From an uncultured Ruminococcus sp. (GTDB lineage: Bacteria; Bacillota; Clostridia; Oscillospirales; Ruminococcaceae): 15,108 bases of DNA. The DNA lies in the NCBI GenBank assembly GCA_934463425.1, contig CAKSJP010000034.1, forward strand, positions 1-15,108, written 5' to 3'. The notes under the pieces were generated by a model. That model saw only the letters and a list, made by a program, of their open reading frames with translations, was not told the origin of the DNA and did no database searches. Shown piece after piece: positions 1-8,308 of this stretch (positions within the stretch are counted from its first letter, which is position 1; each line of letters begins with the position of its first letter). Made by a program: the position numbers and the translations under genes.

Positions 1-1137
1 AGTAGTGTCTTCCTTACTGGATTCTGTAGTCTTTTTCGTTACAGTAGTCTCAGTTGTCTTGCTTGTCTGCTCACTGGAAGCAGTTGTTACTGCGCCGTTA
101 TAGTGCAGAACAACCTTTGTGATCTCAACGTTGCTTGCATCCGGATAGAAGATCATTGCCTTTACGGTATCGCCAACATTTGCTGGGATGGTGTAATCTG
201 CAGTGCACTCACCGTTTGCCGGAACGTCTACCTTAAAGTCTTCCTGAACCCATTCGCCGTTCCATGTGCCGAATGCGCCGCTTGCCTCGGTATCGCTGGA
301 CTTCACCTTGAAGTATACGGTTGCAGACTTTGCGCCGTTCGGTGCAAATTCAGCATAGGCCTGCTTGTCGCCAGCCTTGCCGGTCTGTGTGCCGATGGTG
401 ATTTTTGCTTCCTTATCATTAGACGCAGCAGTGGTTACAGTGGTAACGGTTGTTTCTTCGCTCTTGGAAGCAGATGTAGTAGTGGTAGTGGTCTCGCTCT
501 CCTTGGTTGTTTCAGAAGAAGTTGTGGTTTCAGTGGATACTGTAGTCTCAGTAGAAACTGTGGTTGTAGTTTCGCTGGACTCAGTGGTGGTAACTTCATC
601 CTTACCATTATAAACCAGCTTGTATGTACCAGCCTTCTGAACAGTTATCGGCTTAACACCAGCATCTGTTTTATTCCAAATCGCAAGCGATGCGCCAGTT
701 TCGCTGTATGCCTGCAAGTTGGTAAACAGAGTCACTTCAGCTGCCAAGTCCTCAGTTATTGTGAATTCAATTTCAATCGGTTCTTCTGATGTGAAATAAG
801 AAGCTGTATTGCCTGTCATTTCTTCAACAGAGAGAGCTTTACTCCAATTGTTGTAGATCGCATACTGAGAAGAATTTTCAGTATCTGCATCTGCTGCCAA
901 ATAAGTATCGATTACAGTGCCTTCACCAATCTTTACAGAATCAATTTTAACATGCTGTTCCCAGTCACTGTAATCTCCCTGCATGCTAAGATACGAAATC
1001 GTATAATACTTCGTAGCATCATCGCCCGCTGCAGAAGCAGCAAATGACATCACCGGTGTTACCAGCGCACTTGTCAGAACGGTAGTTGCCGCCATAACGC
1101 TGGCTGTGAGAGATGAAAGAAACTTTTTCATCTTCAT
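1..1137 (-). CDS. Secreted protein with Thr/Ser-rich linkers, 3' end off window
   Basis: The frame is open for 379 codons from an ATG at 1137 to the window edge, so the C-terminus is missing. The N-terminus is a Sec signal peptide: KMKK, a hydrophobic stretch to about residue 32, and a likely cleavage near SFA-AS or ASA-AG (residues 31-38). A first all-beta-looking module spans about 40-178 and ends in YKLVYNG. A linker of almost pure Thr/Ser/Glu/Val follows (181-235). A second module spans about 244-348 (TVYFKVKSS, GTWNGEWVQEDFKV, ending VVLHYNG) and resembles DUF5620-type modules of ruminococcal secreted proteins; that match is from memory. A second Thr/Ser/Lys linker begins at 350. AGGAAG lies about 10 nt before the ATG at 1137; the in-frame ATG at 1146 is too close to it. 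Module-linker design suggests a cell-surface or fibre-degradation protein. No catalytic domain or dockerin is visible in the part present. Confidence 0.85.
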   Translation of the reverse strand, partial: MKMKKFLSSLTASVMAATTVLTSALVTPVMSFAASAAGDDATKYYTISYLSMQGDYSDWEQHVKIDSVKIGEGTVIDTYLAADADTENSSQYAIYNNWSKALSVEEMTGNTASYFTSEEPIEIEFTITEDLAAEVTLFTNLQAYSETGASLAIWNKTDAGVKPITVQKAGTYKLVYNGKDEVTTTESSETTTTVSTETTVSTETTTSSETTKESETTTTTTSASKSEETTVTTVTTAASNDKEAKITIGTQTGKAGDKQAYAEFAPNGAKSATVYFKVKSSDTEASGAFGTWNGEWVQEDFKVDVPANGECTADYTIPANVGDTVKAMIFYPDASNVEITKVVLHYNGAVTTASSEQTSKTTETTVTKKTTESSKEDTT

Positions 1138-1361
1138 GTTTATCATTCTTCCTTTCTTGATGTAATACGGCAGTATGCCGCAATGTTTGTGTGCAGAGAA
1201 GCGTAGGTCAATGACGGAGCGCAGCTCGTCTGCTGTGTCCGCTTCTCATATGCCGCTGTCCTGCCAGTCATCTGCGTCCCCCTTTCCGCCTTCCAATTGC
1301 AATGGTCATGCGACATAACCCCATCCAACCGTACAGTGCTTTCCTGCACCCTACTTCTCCG
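1138..1361 (-). promoter_or_regulatory. Long structured 5' leader of the secreted-protein gene
   Basis: From the predicted transcription start near 1361 to the start codon there are about 220 untranslated bases. In the transcript I see several good hairpins. GGUUAUG/CAUGACC has a UCG loop (1320-1304). A perfect 8-bp GAGAAGCG/CGCUUCUC stem (1247-1240 with 1203-1196) encloses a CAGC/GCUG hairpin. A 7-bp UGCGGCA/UGCCGUA hairpin with a three-base loop (1182-1166) ends just before the AGGAAG ribosome binding site. No known riboswitch class was recognised. Together with the promoter (1368-1396) this accounts for most of the gene-free stretch 1138-1548. A short minus-strand ORF in this leader has no family features and was not called. 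Confidence 0.5.
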
Positions 1362-1367
1362 TATATC

Positions 1368-1396
1368 AGCATAGCATATTTACTGAAATTTTGCAA
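1368..1396 (-). promoter_or_regulatory. Sigma-A type promoter for the secreted-protein gene
   Basis: On the minus strand a -35 TTGCAA (1396-1391) is followed by a 17-bp spacer and a -10 TATGCT (1373-1368). A TGC directly before the -10 makes it an extended type. The predicted start is near 1361. The same TTGCAA-17-TGC-TATxCT layout occurs at the ilvB promoter in this window. Confidence 0.6.
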
Positions 1397-1435
1397 GCAT
1401 TTTTTTCATTTTCCGCACATTTTTATACAGCATAG

Positions 1436-1530
1436 AAAAAATCAGGCTCTTTTTTTGTGCAACATTTCTAGTTTCCGGAGTACCAGTGAAAAACATCTTG
1501 ATAATCCGGCGGATGCACGAGCCTGATTTT
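1436..1530 (-). terminator. Long-loop inverted repeat and U-tract after the GH5 gene
   Basis: A perfect 12-bp inverted repeat (AAAATCAGGCTC at 1438-1449, GAGCCTGATTTT at 1519-1530) lies just downstream of the GH5 stop. In the minus-strand transcript the second arm runs into six U residues, as in an intrinsic terminator. The arms are separated by about 69 nt, far longer than usual. The loop itself can pair (GUGCA with UGCAC, and UCCGG with CCGGA), which would shorten the effective loop to a branched structure. Confidence 0.55.
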
Positions 1531-1548
1531 AGCAGATTCAATTCCCTA

Positions 1549-2766
1549 TTATTTGGAATTTTCTTGAACATTCTCGCTATGACCGGTTCGCGGCGCAGCG
1601 GCAATCTCCCGGAACGCCTGCTCCAGCTGGCTGTCTTTCAGCCTGCACTGGCTGCGGTCATAGAACACCCCTGTGACATCCCAGAGCATGGGACACATCC
1701 CACGGGAATACGCCTCCTGTGCCACCGCCGTCAAAAACGTGCGAATGGTCTCCTCGGTCTTGTTCTTGGTAGAACAGCCGTATTCACCGATAATCACGGG
1801 AATATCATTGTCCAAAAAGCGCGTTTGCAGCTTGTCCATGTCCTTTTCCAGAATGCGGTAATCCCGCGGCGAGCCCCATGTGGTCTTTGCCTTTCCCCAG
1901 TCTGCATCTTCTTCCAGGATACAGAAGGTAGGCGGCGTATAATAATGTACCGACACGGCGCAGCGCGACGCGCTGTCCTCCGGCATCTGAAACGCCGCAT
2001 CACAGGTCATATCCACATCCGTGGCATATCCGGCAATGAGCAAATGGCGCTTCGGATTATTTCCCTTTGCGCTGCGCATCAGATCCACAAACTTCTGGTT
2101 GATCCGGTTCACAATGCCATACGCTTCTGCTTTTCCGTCATCTGAGCCGCTGTAGCGATTCCACAAATCATCGAAACAGCCCTCTTCGTTCATGGATTCC
2201 AGAATCAGATGATCTCCATAATCTGCAAGCTGTTCAGACACCTGCTCCCAGATCCGGGTATACTTTTCCATACAGCTGTCAAAATCCGTAGAAAATCCGG
2301 CGATCCAGCCGTTGTCCCAGTGCAGGTTCACAATAGCGTACATCTCGTGATCCAGAACATACTGCACCACTGTCTCCACCCGATCCAGCAGCTCCGGCGC
2401 AATGGTATAATCCTCGTCCATCAGATTCGACCACGCCACCGGGATACGCACAGAACGGAATCCTGCCGCCGCATAACCGGCGATCATTTCCTCTGTGACC
2501 GTCGGACTGCCCCACGCAGTCTCATAGTCGTTCACCGTGTCGCCGTTGATCCAGTCACCGCACGCTTCCAGAGTGTTTCCCAGATTGATGCCAAGTCCCA
2601 TATCTGCGACAATTTCACTCGTTGTCATATCCTCCCGCATTTCTGTCCGCAGATCCTGTGCAGCTTCTTTGCTGCTTTCCTCTGTTTTCCCGGCACCACA
2701 GCTGCACATGCTCCCCAAAAGCACCGCGGAGAGCAGCAGCGCGATCCATTTTCGGAATCCCCTCAT
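1549..2766 (-). CDS. GH5 family glycoside hydrolase (cellulase-like), lipoprotein
   Basis: The 405-aa product has a lipoprotein-type signal (WIALLLSAVLLGSMCSCG; lipidation most likely at C21 or C23) and then a single GH5 TIM barrel, with no carbohydrate-binding module or dockerin. GH5 landmarks are GINLGNTLEA (59-68), RIPVAW (107-112), NLHWDNG with H149, acid/base E194 in LILESMNEEG, HYYTP with H274, nucleophile E328 in VIIGEYG, and LWD near 361-363. The layout is closest to endoglucanase/xyloglucanase-type GH5 enzymes such as GH5_4, but the substrate is not certain. NEE replaces the usual NEP. The ATG lies five bases after the helicase stop, and its GAGAAAGGG ribosome binding site is inside the helicase's last codons, so the two are co-transcribed and probably translationally coupled. 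It probably acts at the outer face of the membrane. Confidence 0.93.
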   Translation of the reverse strand: MRGFRKWIALLLSAVLLGSMCSCGAGKTEESSKEAAQDLRTEMREDMTTSEIVADMGLGINLGNTLEACGDWINGDTVNDYETAWGSPTVTEEMIAGYAAAGFRSVRIPVAWSNLMDEDYTIAPELLDRVETVVQYVLDHEMYAIVNLHWDNGWIAGFSTDFDSCMEKYTRIWEQVSEQLADYGDHLILESMNEEGCFDDLWNRYSGSDDGKAEAYGIVNRINQKFVDLMRSAKGNNPKRHLLIAGYATDVDMTCDAAFQMPEDSASRCAVSVHYYTPPTFCILEEDADWGKAKTTWGSPRDYRILEKDMDKLQTRFLDNDIPVIIGEYGCSTKNKTEETIRTFLTAVAQEAYSRGMCPMLWDVTGVFYDRSQCRLKDSQLEQAFREIAAAPRTGHSENVQENSK

Positions 2767-2771
2767 CGTTT

Positions 2772-4496
2772 TTAACCCTTTCTCCGCTTCCGGTTATAGC
2801 CGCCGCTCCGGGCATGCTGATTATAGCCATGACGGGACTGGCGGTGCTGTCCGCCGTTTCTGCTGTTTCTGCCGCGGGAACTGCCGCAATATTCGCCGTC
2901 ACGTTCTTCATAACGCCGCACTGCCACCTGTTTGCCATTGATCTTTTCATGCTGCATCGCATCAATGACAAAATCGGTCTCCGTCTCCGGCACTTCTACC
3001 GTGGTATACTGATCGTGAATATCGATCTTCCCGAATTCATTGCCTGCCATACCAGTCGCTTCAACCAGTGCACCCAGAATGAAGTTGGGTGCCATCCGGT
3101 CCTTGCGGCCGGCGTTGATGTGCACCCGAACTGTTTTCGCGCCGGCACGCTTGCCCTTGCGGATCGGCTTCGGTACATCGAAGGTGGGCAGATCCTTGGT
3201 GGCGGTATCCAGCTGCTTCTGTACCAGTGCCGCCAGCAGCTCTTCCGGAGAGTCTGTCTGTGTCAGCAGTTCCTGTGCCAGTGTCAGTGCTTCTTCGGAT
3301 GCCGGCTGTGCCGCCATCTCCAGCAGCTGTGCGCGCACCTCTTCCACTGCCGAAGCCCGAAGCTCCTTCGAGGTCGGCACAGGGATCTCGGTGATGTCCG
3401 CCTTGGTATACCGGGAGATGTCGCGCATCTCCATTTCCTGCTTTCTGCCGCTGAGGATATTATAAGCCGCGCCGGTCTTTCCGGCACGTCCGGTTCTGCC
3501 GATGCGGTGGATATAATACTCGTGATCCTGGGGCAGGTCGTAGTTGAACACAGCATCCACGCCCTTGACATCAATGCCGCGGGCAGCCACGTCGGTGGCA
3601 ATAAGAATGGTGCTTCTGCCGCTCTTAAAGCTGTTCATGACCTGGGTGCGCTGAAGCTGTTTCATGTCGCCGTGGAGTCCTGCGGCAGAAAAGCCGCGGA
3701 GACACAGCGCTTCGGTCAGCTCGTCTACCATCTTCTTGGTATTGCAGAAAATCATGGCAGATTTGGGCTGCTTCGACAGCAGCAGCAGCTGGAGCGCATC
3801 GGTCTTGCGACCCATGGGCACGCTGACGGAAAACTGCGCAATTGCGTCCACTGTCCGGTGTGCGCTCTGGATCTGCACCAGTACCGGATCGTTCTGATAC
3901 TGCTTGGTGATCGCCAGAATTGCCGGCGGCATGGTAGCGGAGAACAGCACAGTCTGGCGTTCTTCCGGGATCTGCGCCAGAACAGACTCGATGTCCTCCC
4001 GGAATCCCATGTTCAGCATCTCGTCTGCCTCATCCAGGACGATGGTTTTCAGATTGTCCAGCTTCAGCGTCCGGCGGCGGAGATGGTCAAGGACGCGTCC
4101 CGGCGTGCCGACCACCAGATTGGCACCGTTTTTCAGCTGATAGATCTGGCGCTCCATGCTGGCGCCGCCATAGACAGCCACCGGCTTTACCTGCTTTTGA
4201 AACCGGGAAAACTTCCGGATCTCATCGCATGCCTGCATCGCCAGTTCCCGTGTGGGACAGAGGATCAGCGCGCACACACTGCGGCGTTCTTCCTGGGACA
4301 TCTGCCCCATCTGCTCCAGAATCGGGATGCTGAATGCGGCGGTCTTTCCAGTACCGGTATTGGACTTGCCGATCACATCCCTGCCCTCCAGCAGCAGCGG
4401 GATCGCCTTTTCCTGAATTTCTGTCATTTCTGTAAAGTCCAGCTGCGCAATTGCCTCCAGCAGCGGTGTAGATAGATTCAGTTCTTCAAATCGCAT
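2772..4496 (-). CDS. DEAD-box ATP-dependent RNA helicase (DeaD/CshA type)
   Basis: This 574-aa helicase carries the full motif set: Q-motif region (about 10-33), motif I SNTGTGKT (45-52), PTRELA (81-86), GG (110-111), TPGR (131-134), DEAD (155-158), SAT (186-188), ARGID (305-309) and HRIGRTGR (330-337). A DbpA-type RNA-binding domain spans about 455-530, and a Gly/Arg/Asn-rich tail (540-574) resembles those that bind RNA nonspecifically. The family unwinds RNA in ribosome assembly, mRNA decay and cold adaptation. I chose the ATG at 4496 because AGGAAAAAGA lies just before it and the FEELNL N-terminus is family-typical. The frame stays open to 4703, but that would run back through the yebC terminator. 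GH5 follows five bases downstream. Confidence 0.95.
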   Translation of the reverse strand: MRFEELNLSTPLLEAIAQLDFTEMTEIQEKAIPLLLEGRDVIGKSNTGTGKTAAFSIPILEQMGQMSQEERRSVCALILCPTRELAMQACDEIRKFSRFQKQVKPVAVYGGASMERQIYQLKNGANLVVGTPGRVLDHLRRRTLKLDNLKTIVLDEADEMLNMGFREDIESVLAQIPEERQTVLFSATMPPAILAITKQYQNDPVLVQIQSAHRTVDAIAQFSVSVPMGRKTDALQLLLLSKQPKSAMIFCNTKKMVDELTEALCLRGFSAAGLHGDMKQLQRTQVMNSFKSGRSTILIATDVAARGIDVKGVDAVFNYDLPQDHEYYIHRIGRTGRAGKTGAAYNILSGRKQEMEMRDISRYTKADITEIPVPTSKELRASAVEEVRAQLLEMAAQPASEEALTLAQELLTQTDSPEELLAALVQKQLDTATKDLPTFDVPKPIRKGKRAGAKTVRVHINAGRKDRMAPNFILGALVEATGMAGNEFGKIDIHDQYTTVEVPETETDFVIDAMQHEKINGKQVAVRRYEERDGEYCGSSRGRNSRNGGQHRQSRHGYNQHARSGGYNRKRRKG

Positions 4497-4684
4497 TCTT
4501 TTTCCTTTCTGTGCTGTTCCTGCTGGTACTGTCGGGGCACGAATCCCCAACCCTCTTTGCGATTTCACAACAGCTGTCTTTTTATCAGCAGGCGAACGCG
4601 GTTCGCCCCTGCCATCCAAGCTGTATTTCCATATAATGTCTGTCATACCATGAACAGCAGATTCTCTTCTCTTTTTCCTTTCAC
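4497..4684 (-). promoter_or_regulatory. Probable 5' leader of the helicase gene
   Basis: The stretch between the yebC terminator and the helicase start has no gene. In the helicase direction it forms a perfect 7-bp GGCGAAC/GTTCGCC hairpin with a three-base loop (4607-4591), flanked by GCAG/CTGC, and a GGGG/CCCC hairpin nearer the start codon. I found no convincing promoter, only an AT-rich TTATAT near 4634 with a poor -35. Long structured leaders are common for cold-responsive helicases, but that role is inferred. Confidence 0.35.
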
Positions 4685-4726
4685 AAAAAAACGCATCCGG
4701 CATCGCCGAGGCGAAACCGGATACGC
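4685..4726 (-). terminator. Intrinsic terminator after yebC
   Basis: In the minus-strand transcript GCGUAUCCGG pairs with CCGGAUGCG (one bulged U). The apex holds a CGCC/GGCG mini-hairpin, and seven U residues follow the stem. It lies 24 bases after the yebC stop and marks the end of the obg-mrnC-yebC unit. Confidence 0.85.
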
Positions 4727-4749
4727 CAATTTTCTGTTAAGTGTCAGAC

Positions 4750-5487
4750 TCAGTCCTCTTCCGGCATATTCCAGTTGTGGAATACGTTCTGTACATCGTC
4801 ATCCTCTTCCAGATTTTCCAGCAGCAGGTTCATCTTCTTCACCGACTCCTCGTCATCCAGTGTGGTATAGGTAGACGGAATCTGCATGACCTCTGCGGAC
4901 AGCACATGATAGCCCTTTTCTGTCAGCCCCTCGCGCAGACCGCGCAGAGCCGCCGGTGCACAGGAGACCTCGATCACTTCATCATCATCCATGGAGAAAT
5001 CGTCTGCATCAAACTCGAAGCAATCCTCCATGACCTGATCTTCGTCCAGGCCGTCATTTTCCAGTACCAGCACGCCTTTTTCGCTGAACATAAAGGAGAC
5101 GCAGCCGGAAGTGCCCAGATTGCCGCCGAACTTGTCGAAATAGTGACGCACATTTCCGGCAGTACGGTTCTTGTTGTCGGTCAGGCACTCTACAATAACT
5201 GCTACGCCGTTGGGGCCATAGCCCTCGTATACGATCGACTCGTAGTTGTTCTTGTCGCCCTCACCGGCAGCCTTCTTGATGACGCGGTCAATGTTGTCGT
5301 TCGGCACGTTGTTGGACTTTGCCTTTGCGATCAGATCGCGCAACTTGGCGTTGCTGTTGGGATCAGGGCCGCCCTCTTTGACGCATACCGTGATCTCTCT
5401 GCCGATCTTGGTGAAGATCTTGCCCTTAATGGCATCGGTTGCTTCCTTTTTCCGCTTGATGTTATTCCATTTTGAATGTCCTGACAT
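4750..5487 (-). CDS. YebC/PmpR family protein
   Basis: The 245-aa product is full length for the YebC family. It starts with the hallmark MSGHSKWNNIKRKKEATDA, continues with KGKIFTKIGREI, and has the central YEGYGPNGVAVIVECLTDN and NLGTSGCVSFMF motifs. The acidic C-terminal half ends in EDDDVQNVFHNW. Members were first described as DNA-binding regulators; some are now linked to helping ribosomes at difficult peptide sequences. Its place behind obg and mrnC fits the translation role better. The start at 5487 has AAGGAG about 10 nt upstream, overlapping the end of mrnC, whose stop is 14 bases away. The terminator at 4685-4726 follows. Confidence 0.95.
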   Translation of the reverse strand: MSGHSKWNNIKRKKEATDAIKGKIFTKIGREITVCVKEGGPDPNSNAKLRDLIAKAKSNNVPNDNIDRVIKKAAGEGDKNNYESIVYEGYGPNGVAVIVECLTDNKNRTAGNVRHYFDKFGGNLGTSGCVSFMFSEKGVLVLENDGLDEDQVMEDCFEFDADDFSMDDDEVIEVSCAPAALRGLREGLTEKGYHVLSAEVMQIPSTYTTLDDEESVKKMNLLLENLEEDDDVQNVFHNWNMPEED

Positions 5488-5501
5488 TGGTTAAACACTC
5501 C

Positions 5502-5906
5502 TTATTTTTCCGCAGACATACCGTCTGCATTCATCACAATTTGAAATAAATCTTCCAGCCGCTCCTGTGCACCCACGAGGTGGAGATAACCGAACAGGCA
5601 CTCCAGCCCGGTGGCCTTATGATAATCCCGTGCAGAGGTATGACGCGGAACGGTATTATTGGCATTTCTGCCGCGCCGATACACCCCGGATTCCTCCTCG
5701 GTCAGAACGGGCAGCAGGCGGTCTGCCGCCGCCGCCTGAAAGCCGGCACAGACCATCTGCACCTTTTGGTCATGGAGCTTTGCCGCCGGCTGATTTGCCG
5801 CACGAAGGAGATATTCCCGTACCATTACCTCATAGACGCTGTCGCCCAGAAATGCCAGTGCCATGGGGCTGTACTGTCTCGCTTCTGCCTGTGTCAACGA
5901 TTTCAT
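5502..5906 (-). CDS. mrnC: Mini-ribonuclease 3 (Mini-III)
   Basis: The 134-aa product is a stand-alone RNase III catalytic domain with no double-stranded RNA-binding domain, the normal size for Mini-III. LAFLGDSVYEVMVRE (18-31) is the RNase III signature, with D22 and E26 as probable metal ligands. HKATGLECLFGYLHL (96-110) is the second conserved block, with E102 as the partner acidic residue. In Bacillus subtilis the enzyme trims the double-stranded ends of 23S rRNA precursor. The gene starts 12 bases after the obg stop, with GAGGTGA as ribosome binding site, and yebC follows 14 bases later. In many Firmicutes mrnC sits next to cysS and rlmB, so the obg neighbourhood is less usual but keeps a ribosome-assembly theme. 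Confidence 0.93.
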   Translation of the reverse strand: MKSLTQAEARQYSPMALAFLGDSVYEVMVREYLLRAANQPAAKLHDQKVQMVCAGFQAAAADRLLPVLTEEESGVYRRGRNANNTVPRHTSARDYHKATGLECLFGYLHLVGAQERLEDLFQIVMNADGMSAEK

Positions 5907-5918
5907 ACACTCACCTCA

Positions 5919-7193
<1,275 letters not shown>

Positions 7194-7237
7194 TCACATC
7201 TCCTCTCGCTTCACATCGCATTTTCAGCGCTTTCATC

Positions 7238-7302
7238 TATACTCCGCGCCATTGCAAAAAACGCATTTCTTCCCTGCATCTTTTGCAATAGCGTGAAGTA
7301 TA
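7238..7302 (-). repeat. 65-bp near-perfect hairpin upstream of obg
   Basis: Arms 7238-7265 and 7275-7302 (28 nt each) are inverted copies with a nine-base loop. In the minus-strand transcript 27 of 28 positions pair: 23 Watson-Crick, four G-U, and one A-C mismatch. In the plus-strand transcript those four G-U pairs would become A-C mismatches, which favours function as RNA in the obg direction. The ends read TATACTCC and its near-complement, compatible with a TA-flanked miniature inverted-repeat element, but no second copy is present to test that. It lies between the rpmA terminator and obg. Confidence 0.6.
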
Positions 7303-7325
7303 ATAAGAAAATCCCAAGCACACAA
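7297..7325 (-). promoter_or_regulatory. Weak candidate promoter for obg
   Basis: A minus-strand TTGTGT (7325-7320), 17-bp spacer and TATACT (7302-7297) could start transcription at about 7290, inside the hairpin. The -35 is poor and the element overlaps the rpmA terminator, so it may be chance. If it is false, obg depends on readthrough from rpmA. Confidence 0.25.
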
Positions 7326-7341
7326 ACGCTGCTCGGGATTT
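7302..7341 (-). terminator. Intrinsic terminator after rpmA
   Basis: In the minus-strand transcript AAAUCCCGAGCA (7341-7330) pairs along 12 positions with UGCUUGGGAUUU (7320-7309; one G-U), followed by a U-rich UUCUUAUUA tail. It lies about 40 bases after the rpmA stop. The tail is interrupted, so termination may be partial and allow some readthrough into obg. Confidence 0.65.
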
Positions 7342-7382
7342 CCAGTCGTTCTTCACGCAATCCGACAAAATAAGTCGTTTCG

Positions 7383-7664
7383 TTACTGTGCAGCGTATAC
7401 GCTGACCTTCTTACGGTCGCGGCCAACACGCTCAAACTTTACAGTACCATCCACTGTAGCAAACAGGGTATCATCAGAACCGATGCCTACGCCTGCGCCC
7501 GGATGAATGTGAGTACCTCTCTGGCGAACCAGGATGTTGCCAGCCTTTACGAACTGACCGTCAGCGCGCTTTACGCCCAGACGCTTGGACTCAGAATCAC
7601 GGCCGTTCTTGGTAGAACCAGAACCCTTCTTATGTGCAAAAAACTGTACATTAATCTTCAGCAT
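7383..7664 (-). CDS. rpmA: 50S ribosomal protein L27 with cleavable N-terminal extension
   Basis: The 93-aa product is L27: [23 protein letters not shown], then [20 protein letters not shown]. It begins with MLKINVQFF before the AHKKG that forms the mature N-terminus near the peptidyl-transferase centre. That nonapeptide is the Firmicute extension removed by the Prp cysteine protease, with cleavage expected between F9 and A10. The gene for Prp is directly upstream. The ATG is five bases after the prp stop, and its strong GGAGGTG ribosome binding site overlaps the end of prp, so the two are coupled. It is the last gene of rplU-prp-rpmA and is followed by the terminator at 7302-7341. Confidence 0.97.
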   Translation of the reverse strand: MLKINVQFFAHKKGSGSTKNGRDSESKRLGVKRADGQFVKAGNILVRQRGTHIHPGAGVGIGSDDTLFATVDGTVKFERVGRDRKKVSVYAAQ

Positions 7665-7669
7665 TACTC

Positions 7670-7996
7670 TTACACCTCCACATGTGTAACTTGAATATTC
7701 GCAGGAAACACCTTTTCCAGCTCTGTGAGCTGCAGCTCCAGTCCGGCAAACAGCCGCCCGGCATTTCCGGAAGCGTCTGCTCCGTTCAGGCGGATCGAAA
7801 CTCTTGCGGGTTCTTCTGTCTCCTCCGCCGAAACGGGAAGCCGGAAGATCTCCGTCATCAGATTTGCGACCGTCTGTACTGTTGCCGAAACATAAGCGCA
7901 GATCACATCGGTTCCTTCTTCTGAATAATCAGCATGCCCGGTGATCTCACAGCCGGCAAACTGCTTTCCTGCAAGAAAAAAACGTGCGGAAATCAT
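7670..7996 (-). CDS. prp: Ribosomal-processing cysteine protease Prp
   Basis: The 108-aa product matches the Prp (YsxB) family. [19 protein letters not shown] carries the catalytic pair, H21 and C33, and the fold continues to a C-terminal [14 protein letters not shown]. Prp cuts the N-terminal extension off L27, and the rpmA product here has exactly that extension. Its ATG immediately follows the rplU stop (TAAATG, no gap), with GAGG inside the rplU end as ribosome binding site, so it is translated by coupling to L21. The order L21-Prp-L27 is the conserved Firmicute arrangement. Confidence 0.95.
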   Translation of the reverse strand: MISARFFLAGKQFAGCEITGHADYSEEGTDVICAYVSATVQTVANLMTEIFRLPVSAEETEEPARVSIRLNGADASGNAGRLFAGLELQLTELEKVFPANIQVTHVEV

Positions 7997-8308
7997 TTAT
8001 GCCTCAATGGCTTCGATCTGCACCTGGGTATACGGCTGTCTGTGACCCTGCTTCTTCTTTTCGCCCTTCTTCGGCTTGTAGGTCATAACCGTAATCTTCT
8101 TTGCCTTGCCATTCTTGATGACCTTGGCACGAACAGAAGCACCGTCAACATACGGAGCGCCGATCTTCAGACCGTTCTCGCCGCCAACTGCTACAACCTT
8201 GTCAAAAACAATGCTGTCCTCTGCTTCAACGTTCAGCTTTTCGATAAAGAGCGTATCATTAGCCTTTACCTGATACTGCTTTCCGCCGGTTTCAATTACT
8301 GCGTACAT
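7997..8308 (-). CDS. rplU: 50S ribosomal protein L21
   Basis: The 103-aa product is the standard L21 length and sequence: [18 protein letters not shown] at the start, a beta-barrel core, and the basic [19 protein letters not shown] 23S rRNA-binding tail. The start at 8308 is set by the conserved [11 protein letters not shown] and by GGCAGGTGCC about 10 nt upstream. The frame is open back to 8506, but that would cross the promoter and leader. It is the first gene of rplU-prp-rpmA. Confidence 0.97.
   Translation of the reverse strand: MYAVIETGGKQYQVKANDTLFIEKLNVEAEDSIVFDKVVAVGGENGLKIGAPYVDGASVRAKVIKNGKAKKITVMTYKPKKGEKKKQGHRQPYTQVQIEAIEA

Noticed and set aside
103..789. Plus-strand frames opposite the secreted-protein gene
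   Set aside because: The Val/Ser-rich products are the reverse reading of the Thr/Ser linker codons.
1320..1361. THF-riboswitch-like GGAGAAGTAG at the start of the secreted-protein leader
   Set aside because: Only the first bases resemble it; the matching 3' strand and core are absent, and the gene has no link to folate.
2622..4475. 617-codon plus-strand open frame
   Set aside because: It lies antisense to the DEAD-box helicase, whose motifs are complete. The translation is Cys/His/Leu-rich without any family feature, and no ribosome binding site is evident.
4497..4703. N-terminal extension of the helicase to 4703
   Set aside because: It would start inside the yebC terminator, lacks a ribosome binding site, and adds 69 residues foreign to the family.
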